Assembly (NCBI RefSeq): GCF_003857035.1
Contig: NZ_QGSY01000137.1
Coordinates: 16,954-80,953, forward strand
Source of the DNA: Micromonospora arida
Lineage (GTDB): Bacteria; Actinomycetota; Actinomycetes; Mycobacteriales; Micromonosporaceae
Direction of reading: 5' to 3'
Length of the DNA stretch: 64,000 nt
The position numbers and the translations under genes are program-made. The notes beneath the pieces are model-generated. The model did no database searches. It had not been told where the DNA came from and saw nothing but the letters and a program-made list of their open reading frames with translations. Below are positions 27,962 to 36,488 of this stretch, in pieces; the stretch's first letter is position 1, and each line of letters opens with the position of its first letter.

Positions 27962-28543
27962 ATGACCCACCAGGTGCACGCCTTCGAACCGCCGGAGCGG
28001 TTCGTCGCCGGGACTGTCGGGCCGCCGGGGGAGCGCGCGTTCTTCCTACAGGCCCGAGGCGGCGGCAGGCTGGTCAGCGTCGCGCTGGAGAAGGTCCAGG
28101 TGTCCCTGCTCGCCGAGAAGCTTGAGGAGCTGCTCACCGAGGCGCAGCGTCGCTTCGGGGTGGACCTGCCCGAGCTGGCGCCGGTGATCGGCGACAACGA
28201 GCCGCTGGACACTCCGGTCGACGAGGAGTTCCGGGTCGGGACGCTCGGGCTGGCCTTCGACGTGGACACCGCGACCGTGGTGATCGAGGCGATCGCGGCG
28301 GGCGAGGTGGAACCCGAGGTCGAGCTCGGCGACGAGGACGACGACGAGGACGACGACGAGGACGAAGAGCCGGACGAGGACCTGGATCGGCTCCGGGTCC
28401 GGCTCACCCCGCAGGCGACCCGCCAGTTCATCGAGCGGGCCCGGCGAGTGGTCAACGCGGGCCGGCCACCGTGCCCGCTCTGCGGCCAACCGTTGGACCC
28501 CGCCGGGCACCTCTGCCCGCGGCACAACGGTTATCACCGGTGA
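27962..28543 (+). CDS. DUF3090 family protein
   Basis: 193 residues. TVGPPGERAFFLQARGGGR, then VSVALEKVQVSLLAEKLEEL, is the conserved core of DUF3090 (TIGR03847). The C-terminus CPLCGQPLDPAGHLCPRHNGY has two Cys-x2-Cys/His knuckles that could bind zinc. Between them is an extreme acidic run of Asp/Glu (residues about 121-140), encoded by GAC/GAG codons at 28321-28383 that look prone to slippage. The ATG at 27962 is preferred to GTG 27956. The stop overlaps the next gene (GTGA). Function unknown, but the neighbourhood is strongly conserved in Actinobacteria. Confidence 0.92.
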   Translation: MTHQVHAFEPPERFVAGTVGPPGERAFFLQARGGGRLVSVALEKVQVSLLAEKLEELLTEAQRRFGVDLPELAPVIGDNEPLDTPVDEEFRVGTLGLAFDVDTATVVIEAIAAGEVEPEVELGDEDDDEDDDEDEEPDEDLDRLRVRLTPQATRQFIERARRVVNAGRPPCPLCGQPLDPAGHLCPRHNGYHR

Positions 28544-29358
28544 CCTCGTCCGGCCTCCAGCCTCGCCAGGACGGCGACGCCGCGCTGCGGCTGCTGCGTG
28601 ACGGCGTCCTCGACCTGGAAGGTCGGCTGGTCGACGCGTCGAACACGACGCTGCGCGGCATCCTGACCCTGGACGGGTTGACCGCCCGCTGCGTCTACAA
28701 GCCGGTCCGTGGCGAGCGGCCACTCTGGGACTTCCCCGACGGCACCCTGGCCGGTCGGGAGGTCTCGGCGTACCTGGTCTCCCGGGCCACCGGATGGGAC
28801 CTGGTGCCGCCCACCGTGCTGCGGGACGGCCCGTTCGGCCCCGGCTCCTGCCAGCTGTGGATCGACGAGCCGGAGGACGCCGAACCGCTCGTCGGTTTCC
28901 TGCCCGCCGGGGAGTTGCCGCCACGTTGGATCCCGATCGCCGCGGCCCGGGACGACGACGGCGCCGCGTACGCCCTCGCCCACGCCGACGACCCACGGCT
29001 GGCCCGGCTCGCTGTGCTCGACGCGGTGCTCAACAACGCCGACCGTAAGGGCGGTCACGTGCTCGTCGGCGCCGACGACCGGATCTACGGCGTGGACCAC
29101 GGGGTCAGCTTCCACGTGGAGGACAAGCTGCGCACGGTGCTCTGGGGTTGGGCCGGTAAGCGGCTGCCCGCGGACGCCGTGGAGATGCTCGACGCACTGG
29201 CCGGGCAGGTCGCCGGTGCGCTCGGCGCGGAGTTGGCCGACCACCTGACGATCAGCGAGGTGGCCGAGGTGGCCGCCCGGGTCGACCGGCTGCGCGAGAC
29301 CGGCTGCTTCCCCCAGCCTCCGGAGGACTGGCCGGCGATGCCCTGGCCGCCCATGTGA
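28540..29358 (+). CDS. SCO1664 family protein (PI3/4-kinase-like fold)
   Basis: 272 residues. VYKPVRGERPLWDFPDGTLA resembles the nucleotide-binding Lys strand, and VLDAVLNNADRKGGHVLVGA followed by IYGVDHGVSFH carries the N-x-DR-K-x2-H and Asp-H-G residues of PI3/PI4-kinase-like catalytic and metal loops. That fold prediction is general knowledge of the family; no substrate is known. GTG 28540 overlaps the DUF3090 stop. Gene order phosphatase, DUF3090, SCO1664, mshC is conserved among actinomycetes, hinting at a shared but unexplained pathway near mycothiol synthesis. Confidence 0.9.
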   Translation: MTSSGLQPRQDGDAALRLLRDGVLDLEGRLVDASNTTLRGILTLDGLTARCVYKPVRGERPLWDFPDGTLAGREVSAYLVSRATGWDLVPPTVLRDGPFGPGSCQLWIDEPEDAEPLVGFLPAGELPPRWIPIAAARDDDGAAYALAHADDPRLARLAVLDAVLNNADRKGGHVLVGADDRIYGVDHGVSFHVEDKLRTVLWGWAGKRLPADAVEMLDALAGQVAGALGAELADHLTISEVAEVAARVDRLRETGCFPQPPEDWPAMPWPPM

Positions 29359-29424
29359 CCCGCTGTCATCTTGATCACCCGTGGGGTGCTCCGGCGTCGT
29401 CGCCGGGCTGGCTAGGCTGATCCC

Positions 29425-30663
29425 ATGGAGTCTTGGGCGGGACACGAGGTGCCACGGCTGCCGGGCAGGGGCGAGCCACTGGCGTTGTACGACTCGGCGC
29501 GGCAGGGTGTCCACCCGAGCGAGCCGGCCGACGCGGGAAGCATGTACGTCTGCGGCATCACCCCGTACGACGCCACGCACCTCGGTCACGCCGCCACCAT
29601 GATCACCTTTGACCTGGTGCAGCGGATGTGGCGCGACGCCGGCCGCCCGGTGCGCTACGTGCAGAACGTCACCGACATCGACGACCCCCTGCTGGAGCGG
29701 GCCGCCCGCGACGGCGAGGACTGGGTGGTCCTGGCGATGCGCGAGACGGCGCTGTTCCGGGAGGACATGGAGGCGCTGCGGATCATCCCGCCGGCGCACT
29801 ACGTGGGCGCTGTGGAGTCGATCCCGGACATCGCCGACAAGGTCGAGGTGCTGCTCAAGGACGGCGCCGCGTACCGGCTCGACGACGGCACCGGTGACGT
29901 CTACTTCGACATCTCCGCCACGCCCCGCTTCGGCTACGAGTCGAACCTGACCCGCGAGCAGATGCTGGAGATCTTCCCCGAGCGCGGCGGCGACCCCGAC
30001 CGGGCCGGCAAGCGGGACCCACTTGACCCGCTGCTGTGGCGCGGCGCCCGCGAGGGCGAGCCGTCCTGGCCGGGCGGCGAGTTGGGCCCGGGCCGCCCCG
30101 GCTGGCACATCGAGTGCGCGGTGATCGCGCTCAACCTGCTCGGCGACCGGATCGACGTGCAGGGCGGCGGCAACGACCTGCTGTTCCCGCACCACGAGGC
30201 GTCCGCCGCGCACGCCGAGCGGCTCACCGGCCAGGCGCCGTTCGCCGAGCACTACGTCCACGCCGGCATGATCGGTCTGGACGGCGAGAAGATGTCCAAG
30301 TCCCGAGGCAACCTGGTCTTCGTGTCCCGGCTGCGCGCCGACAAGGTCGACCCGATGGCGATCCGGCTGGCGCTGATCTCCGGGCACTACCGCAGCGACC
30401 GCACCTGGACCGACGACCTGCTCACCGCCGCGTACGAGCGCCTGGACCGTTGGCGGCGGGCCGCCGCCGCGCCCGCCGGGCCGTCCGGGGCTGAGCTGCT
30501 GTCCGAGGTACGCGCACGCCTGGCCGACGATCTCGACACCCCGGGAGCGCTGGCGGTAGCCGACCGCTGGGCCGAGGCGACCCTCGCCGGCGCGACGGAC
30601 GACCCCGAGGCGCCCGCCCTCTTCGCGAAGACGGTGGACTCCCTCCTGGGCATCCGCCTCTAG
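29425..30663 (+). CDS. mshC: Cysteine:1D-myo-inosityl 2-amino-2-deoxy-alpha-D-glucopyranoside ligase
   Basis: 412 residues. It is a cysteinyl-tRNA synthetase-like catalytic core without the anticodon-binding extension, the mark of MshC. The HIGH-type motif is in [18 protein letters not shown], the zinc/substrate region includes [15 protein letters not shown], and KMSKSRGN is at 289-296. It joins cysteine to glucosaminyl-inositol with ATP, the third step of mycothiol synthesis, in the cytoplasm. The start ATG 29425 gives a typical length. It is the last gene of the conserved block and its stop is followed by a Z-DNA-like tract and two palindromes. Confidence 0.96.
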   Translation: MESWAGHEVPRLPGRGEPLALYDSARQGVHPSEPADAGSMYVCGITPYDATHLGHAATMITFDLVQRMWRDAGRPVRYVQNVTDIDDPLLERAARDGEDWVVLAMRETALFREDMEALRIIPPAHYVGAVESIPDIADKVEVLLKDGAAYRLDDGTGDVYFDISATPRFGYESNLTREQMLEIFPERGGDPDRAGKRDPLDPLLWRGAREGEPSWPGGELGPGRPGWHIECAVIALNLLGDRIDVQGGGNDLLFPHHEASAAHAERLTGQAPFAEHYVHAGMIGLDGEKMSKSRGNLVFVSRLRADKVDPMAIRLALISGHYRSDRTWTDDLLTAAYERLDRWRRAAAAPAGPSGAELLSEVRARLADDLDTPGALAVADRWAEATLAGATDDPEAPALFAKTVDSLLGIRL

Positions 30664-30665
30664 CC

Positions 30666-30685
30666 CACGCGCGTGCGCGTGCGCG
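30666..30685. other. Alternating purine-pyrimidine (Z-DNA-prone) tract
   Basis: Twenty bases alternate pyrimidine and purine without a break (CACGCGCGTGCGCGTGCGCG), starting 3 bases after the mshC stop. Such GC/GT alternation favours left-handed DNA under supercoiling. A biological role here is conjecture. Confidence 0.6.
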
Positions 30686-30687
30686 GT

Positions 30688-30764
30688 TGATCGACTCGGT
30701 TTCCAGCAAGTCGCGGTGTCCCGACCAGTGCGATGCCCCGACTTCCAGAAAGCCGAGTCGATCA
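30688..30764. repeat. Long imperfect palindrome (intergenic repeat)
   Basis: The outer arms TGATCGACTCGG (30688-30699) and CCGAGTCGATCA (30753-30764) are perfect over 12 bases. Pairing continues inward with small gaps through TTTC/GAAA and an AAGTCG/CGACTT block, giving a hairpin of nearly 80 bases. It lies between the convergent mshC and GntR genes. Confidence 0.8.
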
Positions 30765-30821
30765 CCCCCAGACACCCGATCGACCCCGACAAGACGCCGC
30801 GCAGCTCACCCAGACCGCGTT

Positions 30822-30876
30822 GATCATGAGGTTGGCGGGCATTTCGATCTCTGCCGGACCTGTCAACCTCATGATC
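30822..30876. repeat. Palindromic intergenic element
   Basis: Perfect 13-base arms, GATCATGAGGTTG (30822-30834) and CAACCTCATGATC (30864-30876), are separated by 29 bases, the same spacer length as the element at 9213-9281. I recall similar GATCATGA-type palindromes scattered between genes in Micromonospora. Confidence 0.8.
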
Positions 30877-30926
30877 GACCGGGGTGGGCGCGGGTCGCGC
30901 CGGGGTCGTGGTCCGTCGGGAACCTC

Positions 30927-31718
30927 TCAGCCGAGGATGAGGCCGGGGTCGGGCTCCGGGTCGGGGGTCGGGCCGGGGATCTTGTACTCCTCGGTGAGGG
31001 TGGTCATGGGGCCGGGCCAGGTCGCCTGGGACACCTCGATCGGCTTGCGGTGCGCGTCGTACGCGACGTGCAGCAGGTGCAGCACCGGGGTGTCCGGCCG
31101 GATCTGGAGGGTCTCGGCCTCCTCCCGGCTCGGCTGGCGGGCGCTGATCGTGTCGGTGGCCGAGACGTAGCGCCGTCCGGTCGCCTCCTCGGCCTCCTGG
31201 TAGAGCGGCCGGCCGAACGCCTCGGTGCGCTCCAGCGAGGTGCCGGCGGTGTCGCGGGGCAGGAACCAGGAGGCGCCGACCTCGACGGGGGAGTCGTCGG
31301 TGCGGACGAGGTGCCGGCGGCAGAGCAGGTTGGTGCCGTCGGACACGCCGAAGGCGTCGGCCACCTCGGCGGGGGCGGGGGCGTGCCCCACGGAGACGAG
31401 CTGTTGACGGTATCGGGCGGCCAGGTCGGTGTGGTAGCCGCGGAATCCGCCGTACCGGCCTCGGGAGAGGCGGTTGAGGCGGCGGCGGGTGCCCCGGACG
31501 TACGTACCGGAGCCGGGTTTGGTGATCAGGATGCCCTCGACCCGCAGTTGGTCGACGGCGCGTTGCACGGTCTGCTTGGCGACGCCGAACATCTCGGCGA
31601 TGGCCGGGATGGACGGTAGCCGCTCGCCCGGTCCCCAGTCGCCGCGACGGACCTGGGCCTTGAGCTGCGCGGCGATCTGTCGGTGCGGGAACTCCGCGGC
31701 CCCGGGATTGATCTGCAC
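30927..31718 (-). CDS. GntR family transcriptional regulator (HutC/UTRA type)
   Basis: 263 residues. The winged helix spans about 12-80 (FPHRQIAAQLKAQVRRGDWG, AEMFGVAKQTVQRAVDQLR, ITKPGSGTYVRG). A UTRA effector domain follows (LLCRRHLVRTDDSPVEVGAS, RPDTPVLHLLHVAYD), so it should respond to a small ligand such as a sugar or amino-acid derivative. GTG 31718 is chosen because AAGGAGG lies 5 bases upstream; in-frame codons up to 31787 lack one. A CTAGG-TT-CCTAG palindrome sits 20 bases before the start and suggests autoregulation. Confidence 0.9.
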   Translation of the reverse strand: MQINPGAAEFPHRQIAAQLKAQVRRGDWGPGERLPSIPAIAEMFGVAKQTVQRAVDQLRVEGILITKPGSGTYVRGTRRRLNRLSRGRYGGFRGYHTDLAARYRQQLVSVGHAPAPAEVADAFGVSDGTNLLCRRHLVRTDDSPVEVGASWFLPRDTAGTSLERTEAFGRPLYQEAEEATGRRYVSATDTISARQPSREEAETLQIRPDTPVLHLLHVAYDAHRKPIEVSQATWPGPMTTLTEEYKIPGPTPDPEPDPGLILG

Positions 31719-31738
31719 ACCCGCCTCCTTGATCACAT

Positions 31739-31750
31739 CTAGGTTCCTAG
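31739..31750. promoter_or_regulatory. Probable GntR operator
   Basis: CTAGGTTCCTAG has perfect 5-base arms around TT and lies 20 bases upstream of the GntR start, just before its ribosome site. CTAGG/CCTAG palindromes are a known class of site for GntR-family repressors; the pairing with this regulator is inferred from position. Confidence 0.55.
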
Positions 31751-31790
31751 GATGCCCCAGCGGGTGTGACGGCGCCACCCTGGACACGCG

Positions 31791-31828
31791 AAAACGGGCC
31801 CCCGGACCACGAAAGGTCCGAAGGCCCG
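31791..31828 (-). terminator. Terminator of the PAC2 gene
   Basis: Read on the minus strand, CGGGCC and CGGACC pair with GGTCCG and GGCCCG around a 6-base loop, followed by TTTT (31794-31791). It begins 13 bases after the PAC2 stop at 31842. Confidence 0.8.
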
Positions 31829-31841
31829 CAGCGAAACGGTG

Positions 31842-32711
31842 CTACCAGGAGCCGGCGGTGGGGCCGGCCGAACCGCCCCGGCGGCGCAGGTACTTCTCGA
31901 ACTCCTGGGCGATCTCGTCACCGGTCAACGGGGTGATCCCCTCGTCGCCGACCCGTTCTTCCAGCTCGCGGACGTACTCGCCCAGCTCCGCGTCCTGCTC
32001 GGCGGCGCTGCGCACCCGCTGCTCCCACTCGGCGGACTCCTCGGCCAGGTCGGCCATCGGCACCGGCAGGTCGACGACCTCCTCGACCCGGTGCAGCAGG
32101 GCGACGGTGGCCTTCGGGCAGGGCGGGTTGTTGGCGTAGTGCGGCACGTGCACCCAGAACGAGACGGCGTCCACCTCGGCGCGGGTGCACGCGTCGTGCA
32201 GCACGCCGACGATGCCGGTCGGCCCGTCGTACCGGGTGGGGGTGAGCTGGTAGCGCTCGGCGGCCTGCGCGTCGGAGGCGCTGCCGCTGATCGGCAGCGG
32301 CCGGGTGTACGGCACGTCGGCCAGCAACGCGCCGAGCAGCACCACCCGTTCCACCTCCAGGCTGTGGCAGATCTCCAGCACCTGCTCGCAGAACGTCCGC
32401 CAGCGCATGCTCGGCTCGATGCCGCGGATCAGCACCACGTCACGGTCGGTGCCCTCCGGGCTGGCCACCATGAACCTTGTGGTCGGCCACTCCACCCGCC
32501 GGGTCTCCCCGTCGGCCATGGTGATGGTGGGCCGGCTGACCTGGAAGTCGTAGAAGTCCTCCGGATCCAGCTCGGCGATCTGCCGGGCGTTCCAGACCTG
32601 CTCCAGGTGCTCGACCGCGGCGGTGGACGCGTCGGCGGCGTCATTCCAGCCCTCGAACGCGGCGATCGCCACCGGGGACCGCAGCACCGGCAGTCCGTCG
32701 AACTCGGTCAC
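31842..32711 (-). CDS. PAC2 family protein
   Basis: 289 residues. VAIAAFEGWNDAADASTAAV, then DPEDFYDFQVSRPTITM and VLLGALLADVPYTRPLPISG, is the typical actinobacterial PAC2 (proteasome assembly chaperone 2-like) protein, with the C-terminal ELEERVGDEGITPLTGDEIA and a short basic tail. Actinobacterial members have no proven function, and a role with the proteasome is suggested only by the family name. The GTG at 32711 overlaps the stop of a 31-codon minus-strand ORF beginning at GTG 32804, which may be a leader peptide or chance. A clear terminator follows. Confidence 0.9.
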   Translation of the reverse strand: MTEFDGLPVLRSPVAIAAFEGWNDAADASTAAVEHLEQVWNARQIAELDPEDFYDFQVSRPTITMADGETRRVEWPTTRFMVASPEGTDRDVVLIRGIEPSMRWRTFCEQVLEICHSLEVERVVLLGALLADVPYTRPLPISGSASDAQAAERYQLTPTRYDGPTGIVGVLHDACTRAEVDAVSFWVHVPHYANNPPCPKATVALLHRVEEVVDLPVPMADLAEESAEWEQRVRSAAEQDAELGEYVRELEERVGDEGITPLTGDEIAQEFEKYLRRRGGSAGPTAGSW

Positions 32712-32899
32712 GCCGTCACCTCACCCTGCTCGTCGCGGCTGGCGCCGGGACCGCGCCCGGTCGTCATACCGTGTGGCACGGCGGCGTCCCTGTTGTCCTT
32801 CACGTCCGTCAGCCTACGTGCAGGGCGAGGGTGCGGCCCGTCGGCCGCGCCGGTCGGCCGCTCCGGCAGCAGGTCATAACCGAACGAACCAGACAGCGT

Positions 32900-32924
32900 G
32901 ATCCCCGTGACACAATAGGGGATC
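32900..32924. promoter_or_regulatory. Dyad upstream of metH
   Basis: GATCCCC and GGGGATC, perfect 7-base arms, flank the AT-richer 11-base spacer GTGACACAATA. The site lies 49 bases before the metH GTG and could be an operator or part of the promoter. No cobalamin riboswitch features were found in this region. Confidence 0.4.
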
Positions 32925-32972
32925 GCTCGAGGATGGTCGTGGAGTCCGGCCGAATCGCACTAACCTGAACGG

Positions 32973-35900
32973 GTGCGGACTTCATTGATGGATGTGCTGG
33001 CTGATCGCATTCTCATCGCCGACGGCGCGATGGGCACGATGCTTCAGGCCGCGGACCTCACGCTCGACGACTTCGACGGGCTTGAGGGGTGCAACGAGAT
33101 CCTCAACGTCACCCGCCCCGACGTGGTGCGCGGGGTGCACGACGCCTACCTGGCCGTCGGTGCCGACTGCGTGGAGACCAACACCTTCGGGGCCAACCTC
33201 GCCAACCTCGCCGAGTACGACATCCCGCACCGCATCCGCGAGTTGTCCGAGGCGGGCGCCCGGATCGCCCGGGAGGCGGCCGACGCGGCCAGCACCCCGC
33301 AGCGGCCCCGGTTCGTGCTCGGTTCGATCGGGCCGGGCACCAAGCTGCCCACCCTCGGGCACGCCGCCTACTCGACCCTGCGCGACGCCTACCAGGAGAA
33401 CGCCGCGGGTCTGATCGTCGGCGGCGCGGACGCGCTGATCATCGAGACCTGCCAGGACCTGCTTCAGGTCAAGGCGGCAGTGGTCGGGTCGAAGCGGGCG
33501 ATGGCCGAGCTGGGCCAGTCGGTGCCGATCATCTGTCACGTGGCCGTGGAGACCACCGGCACCATGCTGGTCGGCAGCGAGATCGGTGCGGCCCTCGCCG
33601 CGATCGAGCCGCTCGGCGTGGACCTGATCGGGCTCAACTGCTCGACCGGCCCGGCCGAGATGAGCGAGCACCTGCGTTACCTGTCGCAGCACTCCCGCAT
33701 CCCGCTGTCGGTGATGCCGAACGCCGGCCTGCCGGTGCTGACCGCCGACGGGGCGTACTTCCCGCTGACTCCCGTGGAGCTGGCCGACGCCCTGGAGCGG
33801 TTCGTCACCGAGTACGGCGTGGGGCTGATCGGCGGCTGCTGCGGCACCACCCCGGAGCACATCCGGGTGCTGGCCGAGCGGCTGCACGGCGTCACCGCCC
33901 CGGCCCGCGAACCCCGGCACGAGGCGGGCGTCTCCTCGGTCTACCACCCGGTGCCGTTCGCCCAGGACGCGTCGGTGCTGATGGTGGGGGAGCGGACCAA
34001 CGCCAACGGCTCGAAGGCGTTCCGGGAGGCGATGCTCGCCGGCGACTGGCGGGCCTGTGTGGAGATTGCCCGCAGCCAGGCGCGCGACGGCTCGCACCTG
34101 CTCGACCTGTGCGTGGACTACGTCGGCCGCGACGGCACGCAGGACATGCGGGAGCTGGCCGGCCGCTTCGCCACCGCGTCCACCCTGCCGATCATGTTGG
34201 ACTCCACCGAGCCGAACGTGGTGGAGGCCGGCTTGGAGATGCTCGGCGGCCGCTGTGTGGTCAACTCGGTGAACTTCGAGGACGGCGACGGCCCCGAATC
34301 CCGGTACGCGCGGGTGATGCCGATCGTCCGAGAGCACGGCGCGGCGGTGGTGGCGCTGCTCATCGACGAGGAGGGCCAGGCTCGTACCCAGGAGTGGAAG
34401 GTCCGGGTCGCGGCGCGGTTGATCGACGACCTGACCGGCCGGTGGGGCGTGGACCGCTCCGACATCCTGATCGACGCGCTGACCTTCCCGATCGCCACCG
34501 GCCAGGAGGAGACCCGCCGCGACGGCATCGAGACGATCGAGGCGATCCGGGAGATCTCCCGCCGCTACCCGGGTGTCAACTTCACCCTGGGCATCTCGAA
34601 CATCTCGTTCGGGCTCAACCCGGCGGCCCGGCAGGTGCTCAACTCGGTCTTCCTGCATGAGTGCGTGCAGGCCGGCCTGACCTCGGCGATCGTGCACGCC
34701 AGCAAGATCCTGCCGATGTCGAAGATCCCCGACGAGCAGCGCGAGGTCGCCCTGGACCTGGTGTACGACCGGCGTCGCGAGGGGTACGACCCGGTGCAGC
34801 GTTTCCTGGAGCTCTTCGAGGGCGTCGACGTGACCAGCGCCCGGGCCAGCCGGGCACAGGAGTTGGCCGCGCTGCCGTTGGACGAGCGGCTCAAGCGACG
34901 GATCATCGACGGTGAGCGCAACGGCCTGGAGGCCGACCTGGACGAGGCGATGGCCGGCGGTCGGTCCCCACTGTCGATCATCAACGACATCCTGTTGGAC
35001 GGCATGAAGGTGGTCGGTGAGCTGTTCGGCTCCGGCCAGATGCAGCTGCCGTTCGTGCTTCAGTCCGCCGAGGTGATGAAGACCGCGGTGGCCTATCTGG
35101 AACCGCACATGGAGACCATCGAGGACGGCGGCAAGGGCCGCATCGTGCTCGCCACCGTGCGCGGCGACGTGCACGACATCGGCAAGAACCTGGTCGACAT
35201 CATCCTGTCCAACAACGGATACGAGGTGGTGAACATCGGCATCAAGCAGCCGATCAGCGCCATCCTCGATGCCGCCGAGCAGCACCGCGCCGACGCGATC
35301 GGCATGTCCGGGCTGCTGGTGAAGAGCACCGTCATCATGAAGGAGAACCTGGCCGAGATGGCCACCCGCGGGGTCGCGGAGCGTTGGCCCGTCCTGCTGG
35401 GTGGGGCGGCGCTGACCCGCGCGTACGTCGAGGACGACCTGCGGTCGACGTTCCCCGGGCAGGTGCACTACGCGCGGGACGCGTTCGAGGGTCTGTCCCT
35501 GATGGACAGGGTGATGACCGCCAAGCGCGGTGGCGCCCCGGTGATCGACCCGGAGCGGGAGGCGGCCCTCGCCGCCCGGCGGGCACGCCGGGAACGGCAG
35601 CGCTCGATGGTGACCACGTCGCTGCCGGAATTGCACGACTCCTCGGTCCGCTCCGACGTGGCCGCCGACGTGTCGGTGCCCACGCCGCCGTTCTTCGGCA
35701 CCCGCGTGGTCAAGGGCGTGCCGATGGCCGACTACGCCGCGCTGCTCGACGAGCGGGCCACCTTCTCCGGGCAGTGGGGGCTGCGTGGCGCCCGGGGCGG
35801 CAGCGGCCCCTCCTACGAGGAACTGGTCGAAACCGAGGGCCGGCCGCGTCTGCGGTACTGGCTGGACCGTCTGATCGCCGACCAGGTCCTTGAGGCAGCC

Positions 35901-36488
35901 GTGGTGTACGGCTACTTCCCCGCGTACTCCGAAGGCAATGACCTGGTGGTGCTCGACGAGAACGGGCACGCGGAGCGCGCCCGGTTCTCCTTCCCCCGCC
36001 AGCGGCAGGAGCGGCGGCTCTGCCTTGCGGACTTCTTCAGGCCCCAGGGCGACCAGCTCGATGTGGTCGCGTTGCAACTGGTCACCGTCGGCCAGCCGGT
36101 CAGCGAGTACGCGGCGAAGCTGTTCGCCCGCAACGAGTACCGCGACTATCTGGAGGTGCACGGCCTCTCCGTGCAGCTCACCGAGGCCCTCGCCGAATAC
36201 TGGCACCAGCGCATCCGCGCCGAGATGACCCTGCCCGACGGCCGTCCGTTGGGGCACGACGACCCGGCGGACCTGGCCGGCATCCTGCACAACGACTACC
36301 GGGGCTGCCGGTACGCGTTCGGCTACCCGGCCTGCCCCGACCTGGAGGACCGGGCGAAGATCATGGATCTGCTGGGCGCGGACCGGATCGGGGTCGAGCT
36401 GTCCGAGGAGTTCCAGCTCATGCCGGAGCAGGCCACCGACGCGATCGTGGTCCACCACCCGGAGGCCAACTACTTCAACGCCAAGTAA
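32973..36488 (+). CDS. metH: Cobalamin-dependent methionine synthase
   Basis: 1171 residues with all four MetH modules: homocysteine domain with zinc ligands Cys223 (GLNCSTGP) and Cys289-Cys290 (GGCCGTTPEH); folate domain from about 325 (MVGERTNANGSKAF, DLCVDYVGRDGTQDM); cobalamin domain with the base-off His734 (RGDVHDIGKNLVDIILSNNG); and the C-terminal activation domain that binds S-adenosylmethionine (about 880-1171, ending EANYFNAK). It transfers methyl from methyltetrahydrofolate to homocysteine via B12. The GTG at 32973 is used; a downstream ATG at 32988 is possible. Transcribed alone. Confidence 0.97.
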   Translation: MRTSLMDVLADRILIADGAMGTMLQAADLTLDDFDGLEGCNEILNVTRPDVVRGVHDAYLAVGADCVETNTFGANLANLAEYDIPHRIRELSEAGARIAREAADAASTPQRPRFVLGSIGPGTKLPTLGHAAYSTLRDAYQENAAGLIVGGADALIIETCQDLLQVKAAVVGSKRAMAELGQSVPIICHVAVETTGTMLVGSEIGAALAAIEPLGVDLIGLNCSTGPAEMSEHLRYLSQHSRIPLSVMPNAGLPVLTADGAYFPLTPVELADALERFVTEYGVGLIGGCCGTTPEHIRVLAERLHGVTAPAREPRHEAGVSSVYHPVPFAQDASVLMVGERTNANGSKAFREAMLAGDWRACVEIARSQARDGSHLLDLCVDYVGRDGTQDMRELAGRFATASTLPIMLDSTEPNVVEAGLEMLGGRCVVNSVNFEDGDGPESRYARVMPIVREHGAAVVALLIDEEGQARTQEWKVRVAARLIDDLTGRWGVDRSDILIDALTFPIATGQEETRRDGIETIEAIREISRRYPGVNFTLGISNISFGLNPAARQVLNSVFLHECVQAGLTSAIVHASKILPMSKIPDEQREVALDLVYDRRREGYDPVQRFLELFEGVDVTSARASRAQELAALPLDERLKRRIIDGERNGLEADLDEAMAGGRSPLSIINDILLDGMKVVGELFGSGQMQLPFVLQSAEVMKTAVAYLEPHMETIEDGGKGRIVLATVRGDVHDIGKNLVDIILSNNGYEVVNIGIKQPISAILDAAEQHRADAIGMSGLLVKSTVIMKENLAEMATRGVAERWPVLLGGAALTRAYVEDDLRSTFPGQVHYARDAFEGLSLMDRVMTAKRGGAPVIDPEREAALAARRARRERQRSMVTTSLPELHDSSVRSDVAADVSVPTPPFFGTRVVKGVPMADYAALLDERATFSGQWGLRGARGGSGPSYEELVETEGRPRLRYWLDRLIADQVLEAAVVYGYFPAYSEGNDLVVLDENGHAERARFSFPRQRQERRLCLADFFRPQGDQLDVVALQLVTVGQPVSEYAAKLFARNEYRDYLEVHGLSVQLTEALAEYWHQRIRAEMTLPDGRPLGHDDPADLAGILHNDYRGCRYAFGYPACPDLEDRAKIMDLLGADRIGVELSEEFQLMPEQATDAIVVHHPEANYFNAK

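Noticed and set aside
30666..30876. CRISPR array
   Set aside because: The repeats are palindromes of different sequence, not identical direct repeats with uniform unique spacers.
32712..32972. Cobalamin riboswitch upstream of metH
   Set aside because: I looked for the B12-box and the long multi-stem leader and found neither in the 261-base gap; only a short dyad is present.
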